Assembly: GCF_003001995.1 (NCBI RefSeq)
Contig: NZ_PVNB01000014.1
Span: 1 to 64,000 of the forward strand
DNA: 64,000 nucleotides
DNA from: Orenia metallireducens
Lineage (GTDB): Bacteria; Bacillota; Halanaerobiia; Halobacteroidales; Halobacteroidaceae
Reading direction: 5' to 3'
The position numbers and the translations under genes were made by a program. The number at the start of each line of letters is the position of its first letter. The stretch's first letter is position 1. Below the pieces are notes generated by a model. The model was given only the letters and a program-made list of their open reading frames with translations, did no database searches and had not been told where the DNA came from. This document shows, piece after piece, positions 8,797-16,572 of this stretch.

Positions 8797-9525
8797 TTAG
8801 AATTCAAATAGCTTTAAAGGAATTTTAAACTCTGGTGTTCCAGTAGAATAAGGTGCAATCTCATAGATCTGAAAATATATAACCAGGTCGTTATCTTGAA
8901 GATAAAAATTTGAATCCTTAGACAATGCTTTGAGGTTTTGGACATCATCAGCAAAATATAATTCTTGGTTTTCTTTAATCTCCTCTCTAATCTCATTATT
9001 AATAGTCTTTTGATAACTATTATTCTTACCTAATAAATCAGCTAAAGAAAATTTCTTTCCAGTACGAAGATTGATATTAAAGGCTTCTTTGACGTAATTT
9101 CCATGGGCACCACCAGTATATTCATAATAAGTAATAGTTAAACTAAGGAGATTATCTTTATTATAATGCACTTGATAGTCAGTAGATGCTTGATAAGGGT
9201 AGATTGGTAGATCATATTCTTGACTATCTTGACTATATCTTTGAGCCATTGTTGCTAAATTATCACTAAAGCTGATTATTTTATCTCTAAAAGTCCTATT
9301 TAATTTATTTTGTAACTCTTTATCTGCCATACCACTTATTTTTGGTATCTTTAAGTTGATTTTAATTAATTTATTATCTTTTTTGATTATCTCTTCCTTT
9401 ATCTTTATCTCTGCTAAGCGTCTAGATAATTTATAAGAGTTAAGCATTGTAGGAGAAATTGCATAAAGAGAATTTGAATATAATAACATTGCAGTCAATA
9501 ACCCAATAAAAAATTTTTTCTTCAA
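8797..9525 (-). CDS. secreted DUF4163/DUF3298 domain protein
   Basis: 242 aa. A short Lys-rich N-terminus and hydrophobic stretch (residues 1-22) form a signal peptide. The C-terminal half has the DUF3298 pattern YEYTGGAHGN, then INLRTGKKFSLADLL. These domains are found in extracytoplasmic proteins and in some anti-sigma factors such as RsiV; no sigma factor gene is adjacent. It is a single minus-strand gene with a strong AGGAGG site. Binding function unknown. Confidence 0.85.
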   Translation of the reverse strand: MKKKFFIGLLTAMLLYSNSLYAISPTMLNSYKLSRRLAEIKIKEEIIKKDNKLIKINLKIPKISGMADKELQNKLNRTFRDKIISFSDNLATMAQRYSQDSQEYDLPIYPYQASTDYQVHYNKDNLLSLTITYYEYTGGAHGNYVKEAFNINLRTGKKFSLADLLGKNNSYQKTINNEIREEIKENQELYFADDVQNLKALSKDSNFYLQDNDLVIYFQIYEIAPYSTGTPEFKIPLKLFEF

Positions 9526-9932
9526 TTTAAACTACCTCCTAGTCTAAACTTATGATTCTTGTTAGTTTATATATATTTAATAATTCTAGATAATATCTAA
9601 TCTTCCTCTTATAATTTTAATGAATTAGACTCAGAGGAGCAGGATTAAAGGTGAACAGACTTATTAAAGCTGATTGTTTTGATAGATTTAATGAGGATTT
9701 TTTATAAACTTAGTATTTATTCTCTAATATAGTCATCCAACTTTAGAATGAATTTAAAATAATGTTAAGTTGGATGATTATATATCTGGATAGTCTTTAA
9801 TAGAAAATATAATTGGAGAGAGTATAAATATTTTTGTCTTTATAAAGTTAATATGATATATTTTTAATGAGGATATATTATAATATCCAAATATAAAGAT
9901 AGTAATACTGGTAATTTTAAAAGGAGGAGATT
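9526..9932. other. intergenic gap between divergent genes, with a hairpin
   Basis: AT-rich. The only structure I see is an inverted repeat TCATCCAACTT (9733-9743) / AAGTTGGATGA (9767-9777) with a 23-base loop and no clear T-run. It may be a degenerate repeat or an operator. Promoters for both flanking genes must lie here but none is unambiguous. Confidence 0.4.
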
Positions 9933-10616
9933 ATGAAGGAAATTTCGATATTTATAGCTTTTTTAGCTGGTTTTATCTCTTTTATCTCTCCCTGTGTTCT
10001 ACCTCTTGTTCCTGCCTATGTAAGTTATATAACAGGTAGTACATCAGAACGGGGGAAGATATTTACTCTAATTAGGGCTATAGGATTTGTAATTGGTTTT
10101 TCAATTATATTTATCCTAATGGGGGCTTCAGCCAGTTATTTTGGGCAAATTTTTGCTTACTATAAACCTCTATTTACAAAGATCAGTGGTATATTAATAA
10201 TTATCTTCGGTTTACATATGAGTGGTTTAATGAAATTTAATTTATTATATAAGCAATTTAGAGTTAGTGAGCCAAAAGAGGTTAGCAATTGGGTTAGCTC
10301 TATAGTTATGGGCATGGCCTTTGCAGCGGGCTGGACCCCTTGTGTAGGTACAGTTTTAGCTTCAATCTTATTATATGCTGGTACTGAGGCAACCTTAAAT
10401 AGTGGAATCATGTTATTGATATGTTATTCTTTAGGGTTAGGGATTCCTTTTATAATAACAGCGATATTTATTAATAGTTTTACAAAACTATCACCACAGA
10501 TTAATAGATATTTGCCTTTAGTCTCTAAACTCAGCGGTATAATAATGATTATCTTTGGGATACTACTCTTCTTTAATAAGTTGCAAACTTTGAGTAGATA
10601 CTTTTATATTTTTTGA
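9933..10616 (+). CDS. ccdA: CcdA-type thiol-disulfide electron transporter
   Basis: 227 aa with six membrane helices, the size of short CcdA proteins. The two redox cysteines lie in the paired motifs FISPCVLPLVPAYVSYITG (residues about 16-34) and GWTPCVGTVLASIL. Family members carry reducing equivalents from cytoplasmic thioredoxin across the membrane. It starts after AAAGGAGGAGATT and is followed 17 bases later by a TlpA/ResA-like gene, its likely electron acceptor. Confidence 0.93.
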   Translation: MKEISIFIAFLAGFISFISPCVLPLVPAYVSYITGSTSERGKIFTLIRAIGFVIGFSIIFILMGASASYFGQIFAYYKPLFTKISGILIIIFGLHMSGLMKFNLLYKQFRVSEPKEVSNWVSSIVMGMAFAAGWTPCVGTVLASILLYAGTEATLNSGIMLLICYSLGLGIPFIITAIFINSFTKLSPQINRYLPLVSKLSGIIMIIFGILLFFNKLQTLSRYFYIF

Positions 10617-10633
10617 TCTGAGGAGGGGTTAAG

Positions 10634-11224
10634 ATGCTTAAAGGTAATTGGAAGTTAATCATAGTAATTCTATTAATTTTACTTGGAATTGGCGGAGGGG
10701 TAATTTATAATCAAGGAATTGATAATCAACCTTCTGAGTTTATTCAAGAAGATTCTAAGGATAAGCAGGAGTCTCAAGCTAAGAGTAAAGAGGATATTTA
10801 TGGACTTGGAATTGGTGATTATGCTCCAGAGTTCAATTTGGAGAATTTAGCTGGAGAGGATATTCATCTTACTGATTATCAGGGAAAGTATCTATTGTTG
10901 AATTTTTGGGCAACATGGTGCCCACCTTGTCGTAAAGAGATGCCTGATTTGAATGAATTTCATCAAGAAAATAGAGGTGAGTTTGTAGTAGTAGGAGTTA
11001 ATATTGGTGAGGATAAAGAAGATGTAAAAAAATTCATGCACTCTGGGGGATATGATTATCCAATTTTATTGGATAGAGACCGTCAAGTTGCATTCCTCTA
11101 TCGTGCTTCTGTAATTCCTACCTCTTACTTTATCAATCCCCAAGGTCAAATTCAATATATTAAAAGGGGACTAGTTACTAAGGAGGAATTAGAAGAGATT
11201 AAGCAAAATTTAATGAGTGAATGA
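10634..11224 (+). CDS. membrane-anchored TlpA/ResA-like thiol-disulfide oxidoreductase
   Basis: 196 aa: N-terminal membrane anchor (residues 7-27), a polar linker, then a thioredoxin fold with the active site WATWCPPC and the cis-proline segment SVIPTSYF. It probably reduces disulfides in exported proteins with electrons from CcdA, its operon partner. No cytochrome c maturation genes are nearby, so a role in cytochrome maturation is not supported. The operon ends in the 11237-11280 palindrome. Confidence 0.92.
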   Translation: MLKGNWKLIIVILLILLGIGGGVIYNQGIDNQPSEFIQEDSKDKQESQAKSKEDIYGLGIGDYAPEFNLENLAGEDIHLTDYQGKYLLLNFWATWCPPCRKEMPDLNEFHQENRGEFVVVGVNIGEDKEDVKKFMHSGGYDYPILLDRDRQVAFLYRASVIPTSYFINPQGQIQYIKRGLVTKEELEEIKQNLMSE

Positions 11225-11236
11225 GTGTAATTTATT

Positions 11237-11280
11237 ATATCAAAAGGCTTCCTTGAAATTTCAAGGAAGCCTTTTGATAT
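11237..11280. terminator. bidirectional terminator, 44-base perfect palindrome
   Basis: A perfect 22+22 inverted repeat (ATATCAAAAGGCTTCCTTGA and its mirror) without a spacer lies between two convergent genes. It provides an A-run before and a T-run after the GC core on both strands. Confidence 0.85.
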
Positions 11281-11285
11281 AAGGG

Positions 11286-11501
11286 TTACTCGACCTCATT
11301 TCTATCTCTAAATAATAGACTAATAGAATATAATCCAGCCAATCCAACTAATGAGTAGATAATTCGGCTCATTAGATTTAAGTCACCAAAACGGGTCATA
11401 GAGATGGCTGCTACTAAATCAAATCCAAATAATCCTATAAGTCCCCAGTTTAGAGCACCGATGATGACTAATAATAAAGCAAGTCTATCCATTTTTTTCA
11501 T
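11286..11501 (-). CDS. DUF378 small membrane protein
   Basis: 71 aa with two membrane helices. It matches the DUF378 family (YuzA-like) through LALLLVIIGALNWGLIGLFG followed by FDLVAAI. Function unknown. Single gene with a GGAGAT-type ribosome site, convergent with the ccdA operon. Confidence 0.9.
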   Translation of the reverse strand: MKKMDRLALLLVIIGALNWGLIGLFGFDLVAAISMTRFGDLNLMSRIIYSLVGLAGLYSISLLFRDRNEVE

Positions 11502-11697
11502 CTCCTTTATCTATAATTAATTCTTTAATTATTATCTCATAAAGCTGGTGGAGATATTCAAAAAGGTGTTAGTAAATAAGTTAATAGATTAAATTATTTT
11601 CAAGAAGCCAATCCAATATCTTATATTATTAGAAAATTGACGGATTATAGGGGGATTTTGATTTAATTATATTAGGAGATAATTACTATTCTATGAG

Positions 11698-11726
11698 AAA
11701 AAGAAGTCCATTTCTGGACTTCTTTT
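11698..11726 (-). terminator. terminator downstream of the 11738 gene
   Basis: Stem AAGAAGTCCA/TGGACTTCTT with a four-base loop, flanked by A- and T-runs. On the minus strand it directly follows the stop of the small membrane-protein gene. Confidence 0.75.
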
Positions 11727-11737
11727 AAACTCTAATT

Positions 11738-11992
11738 TTAGTAGATTTCTTGATTGGGCATCTCATCGGATAGTTCATCTAATTCATCTGGCACATCACT
11801 GATACTTACTATTTCACCTAGCTGGTATCTATTTTGAGCCAAATCTATACCCCCTAAGAGAATGTGAGCTAGACCAAAGCCAGCAACTCCCCAACCTAAT
11901 GTGGGATTAAGAGAACGAAGCTTTATTCCTACTCCTGTTACTACAGTACCAAGGGCAGCAGGAATCATACCTTCTTTAATTTTATTTTGAAT
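11738..11992 (-). CDS. small hypothetical membrane protein, possible AUU start
   Basis: About 84 aa from an ATT codon, or 76 aa from the ATG at 11968. A Gly-rich hydrophobic region (GTVVTGVGIKL, GWGVAGFGLAHILLGGIDL) suggests two membrane helices, followed by an acidic tail. The ATG has no spaced ribosome site. AAGGAGG ends seven to eight bases before an in-frame ATT at 11992, an in-frame TAA lies just upstream, and no ATG, GTG or TTG lies between. I therefore prefer initiation at ATT, as in infC. I do not recognise the family. Confidence 0.6.
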   Translation of the reverse strand: MQNKIKEGMIPAALGTVVTGVGIKLRSLNPTLGWGVAGFGLAHILLGGIDLAQNRYQLGEIVSISDVPDELDELSDEMPNQEIY

Positions 11993-12500
11993 AATTAATC
12001 CCTCCTTAATTAGAGTCCTTTATTAGTATTGTTTAAATTTTCTTTAATCATACATTATATTTTAATTTAAAGTTGCATTTAATAGGGATAGTGTGATGTT
12101 TTAAGATGTAGTTTGAGTCTAAAACTAGCAAAGCAGTAGTTTATGCTTTACTCAGCCTTAATCTTAGATTTAGTTTCTAGAGTTGATTCTAATTAATGAC
12201 CTTTTTATTCTATAAAAAGAAATAACTGTATATAATCTGTGTTTTAAATTACAAATTAAACCATTATTATGAATAAATTTCAGTTTCAGTGAATATATTT
12301 TTAGCAGTTGTTCTGGATATATTTGTAAATTAATTTCTTGAAAATTTATTTAGATTGAAGAATTTTATATAGCTATTGAAAAATATTTTGATTTATTGCT
12401 TGAAAAAAGTGCTAAAAAGTATTAATCTAAGATTATAATATATTTTTTATCAGTAAATATTCTTGATTAATATATAAATCTATATAAAGGAGGTTCTAGT
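11993..12500. other. intergenic gap with a degenerate hairpin
   Basis: Upstream of both divergent neighbours and strongly AT-rich. At 12112-12186 there is a weak long inverted repeat (TTGAGTCTAAAACTA against TAGTTTCTAGAGTT) enclosing AAAGCA/TGCTTT. It resembles other GAGTCT-containing intergenic stretches in this window. Nothing else is supportable. Confidence 0.35.
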
Positions 12501-13157
12501 ATGAAATATAGGCTATCATATATTATATTAATGTTCTTTATTATTTTAAGTTGTAGTGATGACCTTTATGCTTATGAACATCAAGTGTTAGAAAATTATA
12601 TAGCTTATAGGATAAAATATATCCATAATATAGCTTATAATAGTAATATAACCTTAAGCAAAGATAGAGTAAGAGAGTATGCAAATTCTATTGTTGCTTG
12701 GTCAAATTATTATTCTAAGGAATTAGATGTAGTAATTGATCCCTTATTAATTACAGCAATCATAGAGACTGAAACCAATTTTGTCTCTAGGGCTGATTAT
12801 GATCAGGGAGAGAGTATAGGAATTTCTAGTATGAGAGTAGATACTGCTAAGTGGATTGCTAAGAATATGAATGTGGATTATAATAAATGGAGAATGTTGG
12901 ATGCTACCGATTTGGGGATTAGATTTACTGTATATTATTTGGGTTTGGCTTATCAGCAGTATGATGGAGAGATTAATAAAGTGATTATCTCTTATAATCA
13001 AGGTTTTAGTAGTGCTAATAATAAGGATATAGATCAACTTTATAATAACTATTTATTTAAAGTGTTAGGACGTTATAATTATTATAAAAAGAGGATAAAT
13101 TCATATGGTACCTCAGCTACCAAGTATTTTGCTTATAAATTTTCACAATTAGAATAG
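12501..13157 (+). CDS. exported lytic transglycosylase-like protein
   Basis: 218 aa. A signal sequence with a possible lipobox (ILSCSDDL, residues about 12-20) precedes a goose-lysozyme/SLT-like fold. The catalytic-type Glu lies in ALIIETETNF-like context (residues about 88-97). ESIGISSMR replaces the usual S.GLMQ motif and VIISYNQG matches the AYN.G motif. It probably cleaves peptidoglycan outside the membrane. Monocistronic, strong AAAGGAGG site, terminator at 13167-13200. Confidence 0.8.
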   Translation: MKYRLSYIILMFFIILSCSDDLYAYEHQVLENYIAYRIKYIHNIAYNSNITLSKDRVREYANSIVAWSNYYSKELDVVIDPLLITAIIETETNFVSRADYDQGESIGISSMRVDTAKWIAKNMNVDYNKWRMLDATDLGIRFTVYYLGLAYQQYDGEINKVIISYNQGFSSANNKDIDQLYNNYLFKVLGRYNYYKKRINSYGTSATKYFAYKFSQLE

Positions 13158-13166
13158 GGACTAGTT

Positions 13167-13200
13167 AAGGAGTTTATAGAGAATGCTCTATAAACTCCTT
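13167..13200 (+). terminator. terminator of the transglycosylase gene
   Basis: A 15-base-pair stem AAGGAGTTTATAGAG/CTCTATAAACTCCTT with loop AATG, followed by TTATTAATTT. Confidence 0.85.
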
Positions 13201-13242
13201 TTATTAATTTAACATATTATGCTAATTAAATTTAGTGTTATC

Positions 13243-13403
13243 TTATGGGGATATTGCGATACTTTAGCTACTAGCTTCTGGCCTCTCCTACGGGTTTGAA
13301 AATCATAAACCCTCCGTGATAAATCTGCTATTAGCTAAGAACTTATAAAGCTAGAGGCTAGTAGCTATTAAAAAGTGTCTGAATATTTCTCTATTGTATC
13401 AAT
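13243..13403 (+). repeat. MITE-like repeat, copy C (pairs with 61509-61668)
   Basis: Starts with TTATGGGGATATTGCGATAC and ends near AAAAAGTGTC and TTGTATCAA. The interior is an imperfect hairpin of TAGCTACTAGCTTCTGGCC words. About 100 bases (13265-13370) recur almost identically, in reverse complement, at 61530-61643. It lies in the gap between the transglycosylase and yhhQ genes. Confidence 0.85.
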
Positions 13404-13554
13404 TTGATATAGCATAAGAGATTAATTTAATAAAATTATTGAAATTTAATTAATATTTGTTATACTAGTTAAGGTAACAAATATTAAATCTCTAAATTTT
13501 TGATTTAGGGTTTCTATAATACTAGCTGGTTTTTAATTATAACATAGATAGAAG

Positions 13555-13591
13555 AGCAGTTCGAAAAATCCTGCTATAAAAAACTAAGGAG
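13555..13591 (+). promoter_or_regulatory. preQ1-I riboswitch controlling the queuosine-precursor transporter
   Basis: AGCAG (13555-13559), TTCG loop start, then TCCTGCT closing P1, and the A-rich tail ATAAAAAACTAAGGAG. These match the class I preQ1 aptamer: a short hairpin whose loop pairs with the A-rich tail in a pseudoknot. The tail runs directly into the ribosome binding site of the gene at 13602, so ligand binding should hide the site and reduce translation. The gene product belongs to the queuosine-precursor transporter family, which agrees. Confidence 0.92.
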
Positions 13592-13601
13592 TGGTTATAA
13601 T

Positions 13602-14285
13602 ATGTCAAATGAAGTACTTTGGATTATTTTGATGGTGGTTAACTTTACTTTTATTCTACTATCATATAAGCTATTTGGAAAGTTAGGATTGTTGGTCTGG
13701 AGTGGCTTTGCCATTGTTTTGGCTAATATTCAGGTGCTAAAGACTGTTGAATTATTTGGGATAGTCTCAACTTTAGGTAATATAATTTATGGGACCTCTT
13801 TTTTGGCTACAGATATCCTTTCGGAGAAGTATGGTAAGAAAGAAGCCAGTAAAGCAGTTTGGATTGGTTTTTTTGCGCTGATTTCAGCTACTTCAATTAT
13901 GTGGCTTTGTTTAAAGTTTATACCCCATGAATCAGATTTTATCAATGAAAGTCTAGTTAATATCTTCTCTATCATGCCAAGAATTACGATAGCTTCCTTG
14001 ATTGCTTACTTAGCAGGGCAGTTACATGATGTTTGGGCATATCATTATTGGAAAGAGAAGTTTAGTAAAGATAGCCAGCTTTGGATTCGAAATAATTTAT
14101 CGACAATGGTCTCCCAATTGATAGATAGTCTCTTATTTACCTTTATTGCTTTTTATGGAGTTTTTGAGTTTGATATCTTTATAGAGATTTTAATTACAAC
14201 ATACTTTATGAAATGGTTGGTTGCTGCCTGTGATACACCAATTGTTTATTTGGCTAAAAAAATTGATAAACCGATCTTTGAATAA
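13602..14285 (+). CDS. yhhQ: queuosine precursor transporter (YhhQ/VUT family)
   Basis: 227 aa with about six membrane helices, DUF165/VUT family. Characteristic sequence: GNIIYGTSFLATDILSEKYG, then AGQLHDVWAYHYWK. The family imports queuosine precursors (preQ0/preQ1 or queuine) for tRNA modification. The preQ1-I riboswitch at its ribosome binding site supports this substrate class. Monocistronic, ending in a bidirectional terminator shared with gloA. Confidence 0.93.
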   Translation: MSNEVLWIILMVVNFTFILLSYKLFGKLGLLVWSGFAIVLANIQVLKTVELFGIVSTLGNIIYGTSFLATDILSEKYGKKEASKAVWIGFFALISATSIMWLCLKFIPHESDFINESLVNIFSIMPRITIASLIAYLAGQLHDVWAYHYWKEKFSKDSQLWIRNNLSTMVSQLIDSLLFTFIAFYGVFEFDIFIEILITTYFMKWLVAACDTPIVYLAKKIDKPIFE

Positions 14286-14324
14286 TAAAAATGCTCTCCT
14301 TTTTTTAAGGAGAGCATTTTTATT
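14284..14324. terminator. bidirectional terminator between yhhQ and gloA
   Basis: Stem AATAAAAATGCTCTCCTT/AAGGAGAGCATTTTTATT with a short T loop. The right arm reaches the gloA stop codon. Confidence 0.87.
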
Positions 14325-14712
14325 ATTTCTGGATAATTTCAGTACGATATCCATCTGGATCTGTTAAGAAGTAATAACCACCACTGGCTTCTTCACTTAA
14401 GCTTTTGATATCGCCTACTTGATAACCAGCCTCTTTATGTCGTTTATATGAACCTTTTAAGTCATCGACTACTACAGCAAAATGGCTGTACCCATCTCCA
14501 ACTGTATAAGGCTCTTTACGATCATAATTATATGTAAGTTCAAGTTCAAAGTCTCCTGCAGGACTCTTCATATAAACAAGACTAAACTCATATTCTGGAA
14601 AGTCTCTTCTACGGGATATTTCAAAGTTTAAAGCATCCTCGTAAAATTTGATTGATTTCTCTAAATCAAGTACTCTAACACAGGCATGGACATATTCATA
14701 AGTTTGTGACAT
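14323..14712 (-). CDS. gloA: glyoxalase I (lactoylglutathione lyase)
   Basis: 129 aa, two beta-alpha-beta-beta-beta modules of the VOC fold. The expected four metal ligands are visible: His in YVHACVRV, Glu in FELELTY, His in GYSHFAVVV and Glu in RTEIIQK. It isomerises the methylglyoxal hemithioacetal of a low-molecular-weight thiol. A glutamate-cysteine ligase gene lies 560 bases away on the other strand, which could supply that thiol. It has its own consensus promoter at 14745-14773. Confidence 0.93.
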   Translation of the reverse strand: MSQTYEYVHACVRVLDLEKSIKFYEDALNFEISRRRDFPEYEFSLVYMKSPAGDFELELTYNYDRKEPYTVGDGYSHFAVVVDDLKGSYKRHKEAGYQVGDIKSLSEEASGGYYFLTDPDGYRTEIIQK

Positions 14713-14744
14713 AGTATAAACCTCCTATTGAAATATTTGTTTAC

Positions 14745-14773
14745 ATTGTATAAGGTAGATATTTAATTGTCAA
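14745..14773 (-). promoter_or_regulatory. consensus sigma-A promoter of gloA
   Basis: On the minus strand TTGACA (14768-14773), a 17-base spacer and TACAAT (14745-14750) lie 33 bases before the start codon. Confidence 0.8.
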
Positions 14774-14906
14774 CCCTTTATTATTAATTGAAGAGTTGAT
14801 ATAATATAATCAATAAGCATAATTAATACTAATAAAGATAATCTAATCAAATTTGCTTAAATTATGATATAAAGATAAGTTATCAGTTTTTAAATGAAAC
14901 TAAATG

Positions 14907-15020
14907 AGATATTATGACACTTGTTTTTTTGATGGGCAGGTGGTTGAATGCTTAGGTAGTCAGTTTTAAACTAACCACAAAACTATCTATCCACTTGATA
15001 CCGAAAGTGTTGTAATATAT
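14907..15020. repeat. MITE-like repeat, copy E
   Basis: Ends are GATATTATGACACTTG and GAAAGTGTTGTAATATA, an imperfect terminal inverted repeat related to the GCGACACTTTTT family. The interior pairs GGTAGTCAGTTTT with AAACTAACCACAAAACTATC-like words. It lies in the 558-base gap between gloA and gshA. Confidence 0.65.
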
Positions 15021-15206
15021 TTATCTATAAAAGGTACATTCAAACTTAAATCTATAATTAAATATTCTGTTAGAATAAGGAGCAAATTGGTTAAACTTTA
15101 AGTAAGAGGAGGGAAGTTGATAGAACTTAAAAGGTTTATAATAGTTTTATTTGAATATATATTAATCGTGCTTCTTAAAAATAAACAATCTAATATAATT
15201 TGAGTA

Positions 15207-15232
15207 TAGGGCTTTGATTTATCAAAGCCCTA
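15207..15232. promoter_or_regulatory. perfect palindrome in the gshA leader
   Basis: TAGGGCTTTGAT-TT-ATCAAAGCCCTA lies 38 bases before the gshA start codon. No T-run follows, so it is either an operator for a dimeric regulator or a leader hairpin rather than a clear terminator. Confidence 0.5.
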
Positions 15233-15270
15233 GATAAATTAAATACATATATTGTAAACGGGGTGAAAAG

Positions 15271-16572
15271 ATGAAGAGCAAGGAATTAAAGGAGAAGTTG
15301 ATTACATATTTTAGAGCAGGTGAATGTGAAATAGAATCACTGGGAATGGAGATAGAGCATTTTGTAGTAGAGAGAGATACTTTAAAGAGTGTAGGATATC
15401 GTAAGGTTGGAGGTGTTAAAGAGGTTTTAAAAGCTTTGGAGAAGAAAGGCTGGGAAGGTCAAAAAGAAGGGGGCAAGCTGATTGGTCTTAAATCTAGCAA
15501 AGCTGATATTACTTTAGAACCTGGTGGTCAACTGGAGATAGGGATCAGTCCTCAAGAGAAGATTGAGGATTTAAAGAAGATTTATCTTGATTTCTTAGAG
15601 GATATTATTCCTATTTTAGAAAAGAAGGGTTACTGGTTAATTAATTTAGGGTATCAATTACATAGTAAGATTAAAGAGATAGAGTGGAATGCTAAAGAGA
15701 GATATAAGATAATGTCAGATTATTTGGCTAAGACAGGTAAGTATGCTCATAATATGATGAAGGGAACAGCAGCTTTGCAGGTAGCTTTGGATTATAGAGA
15801 TGAAGAGGACTTTATTAAGAAGTTTAGAGTGGCAAATACTCTATCGCCAGTTTTGAGTAGTCTGTTGGATAATTCCCCATTTTTTGAAGGTGGGGTTTAT
15901 GAAGGGCAAGCTCTGCGTACGGTTATTTGGGATAATACTGATGATGAACGCTGTGGTATTGTAAAGGAGGCTTTTGATGAGGATTTTGGCTATAAAAAGT
16001 ATGCTGAATATATTCTAAGTCGTAGACCAATTTTGATTAAAAGCAGGGGAGAGTATATCTCTACTTTAGATAAGAATAATTATCAAATATTTGAAAATAG
16101 GGAGTTTGGAACAGAAGAGTTGGAACATATTTTAACTATGGTCTTTCCTGATGTTCGGGCTAAACAGTTTGTTGAGATTAGGATGGCAGATTCATTGCCA
16201 CCTGAATATAGTTTTGCAGTTGTTGCTTTATGGAAGGGGTTGTTTTATAACCAAAAGCTATTGGATAAGGTTTATAATTTTATTAGAGAATTCACCTTAG
16301 CAGAGGTATTATCTGCTAGAAAAGAGATTATAGATAAAGGAATTGAAGCATATTTAGGCGAATATAAGGTGGTAGAGGTAGGAGAAAAATTACTTGATTG
16401 GGTAAAGTTATCTTTAGCAGAGGATGAAGTAGGATATTTAGCTCCTTTAGTAGATATAATAAAGAGTAGAGAGACTTTAGCAAACAAAGCAAAAAAAGAG
16501 TTAAAGTTAAAGAGTAAACGAGAAGTAATTGAAGATCATATCTTGAATTTGAGTATTAAGGAGGATAATTAG
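15271..16572 (+). CDS. gshA: glutamate-cysteine ligase (GCS2 family)
   Basis: 433 aa. GCS2-type signatures: LGMEIEHFVVE near residue 25, then LEPGGQLEIGISPQ and VRAKQFVEIRMADSLPPEYS. It should ligate Glu to Cys with ATP, giving gamma-glutamylcysteine. GCS2 proteins also start ergothioneine synthesis (EgtA); no Egt genes are adjacent. The next gene, an ATP-grasp ligase, begins directly after its stop, which suggests a two-step thiol pathway. Confidence 0.88.
   Translation: MKSKELKEKLITYFRAGECEIESLGMEIEHFVVERDTLKSVGYRKVGGVKEVLKALEKKGWEGQKEGGKLIGLKSSKADITLEPGGQLEIGISPQEKIEDLKKIYLDFLEDIIPILEKKGYWLINLGYQLHSKIKEIEWNAKERYKIMSDYLAKTGKYAHNMMKGTAALQVALDYRDEEDFIKKFRVANTLSPVLSSLLDNSPFFEGGVYEGQALRTVIWDNTDDERCGIVKEAFDEDFGYKKYAEYILSRRPILIKSRGEYISTLDKNNYQIFENREFGTEELEHILTMVFPDVRAKQFVEIRMADSLPPEYSFAVVALWKGLFYNQKLLDKVYNFIREFTLAEVLSARKEIIDKGIEAYLGEYKVVEVGEKLLDWVKLSLAEDEVGYLAPLVDIIKSRETLANKAKKELKLKSKREVIEDHILNLSIKEDN

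Noticed and set aside
12747-13037. 96-residue minus-strand frame
   Set aside because: Antisense to the transglycosylase-like gene; composition is a mirror of that gene and no ribosome site exists.
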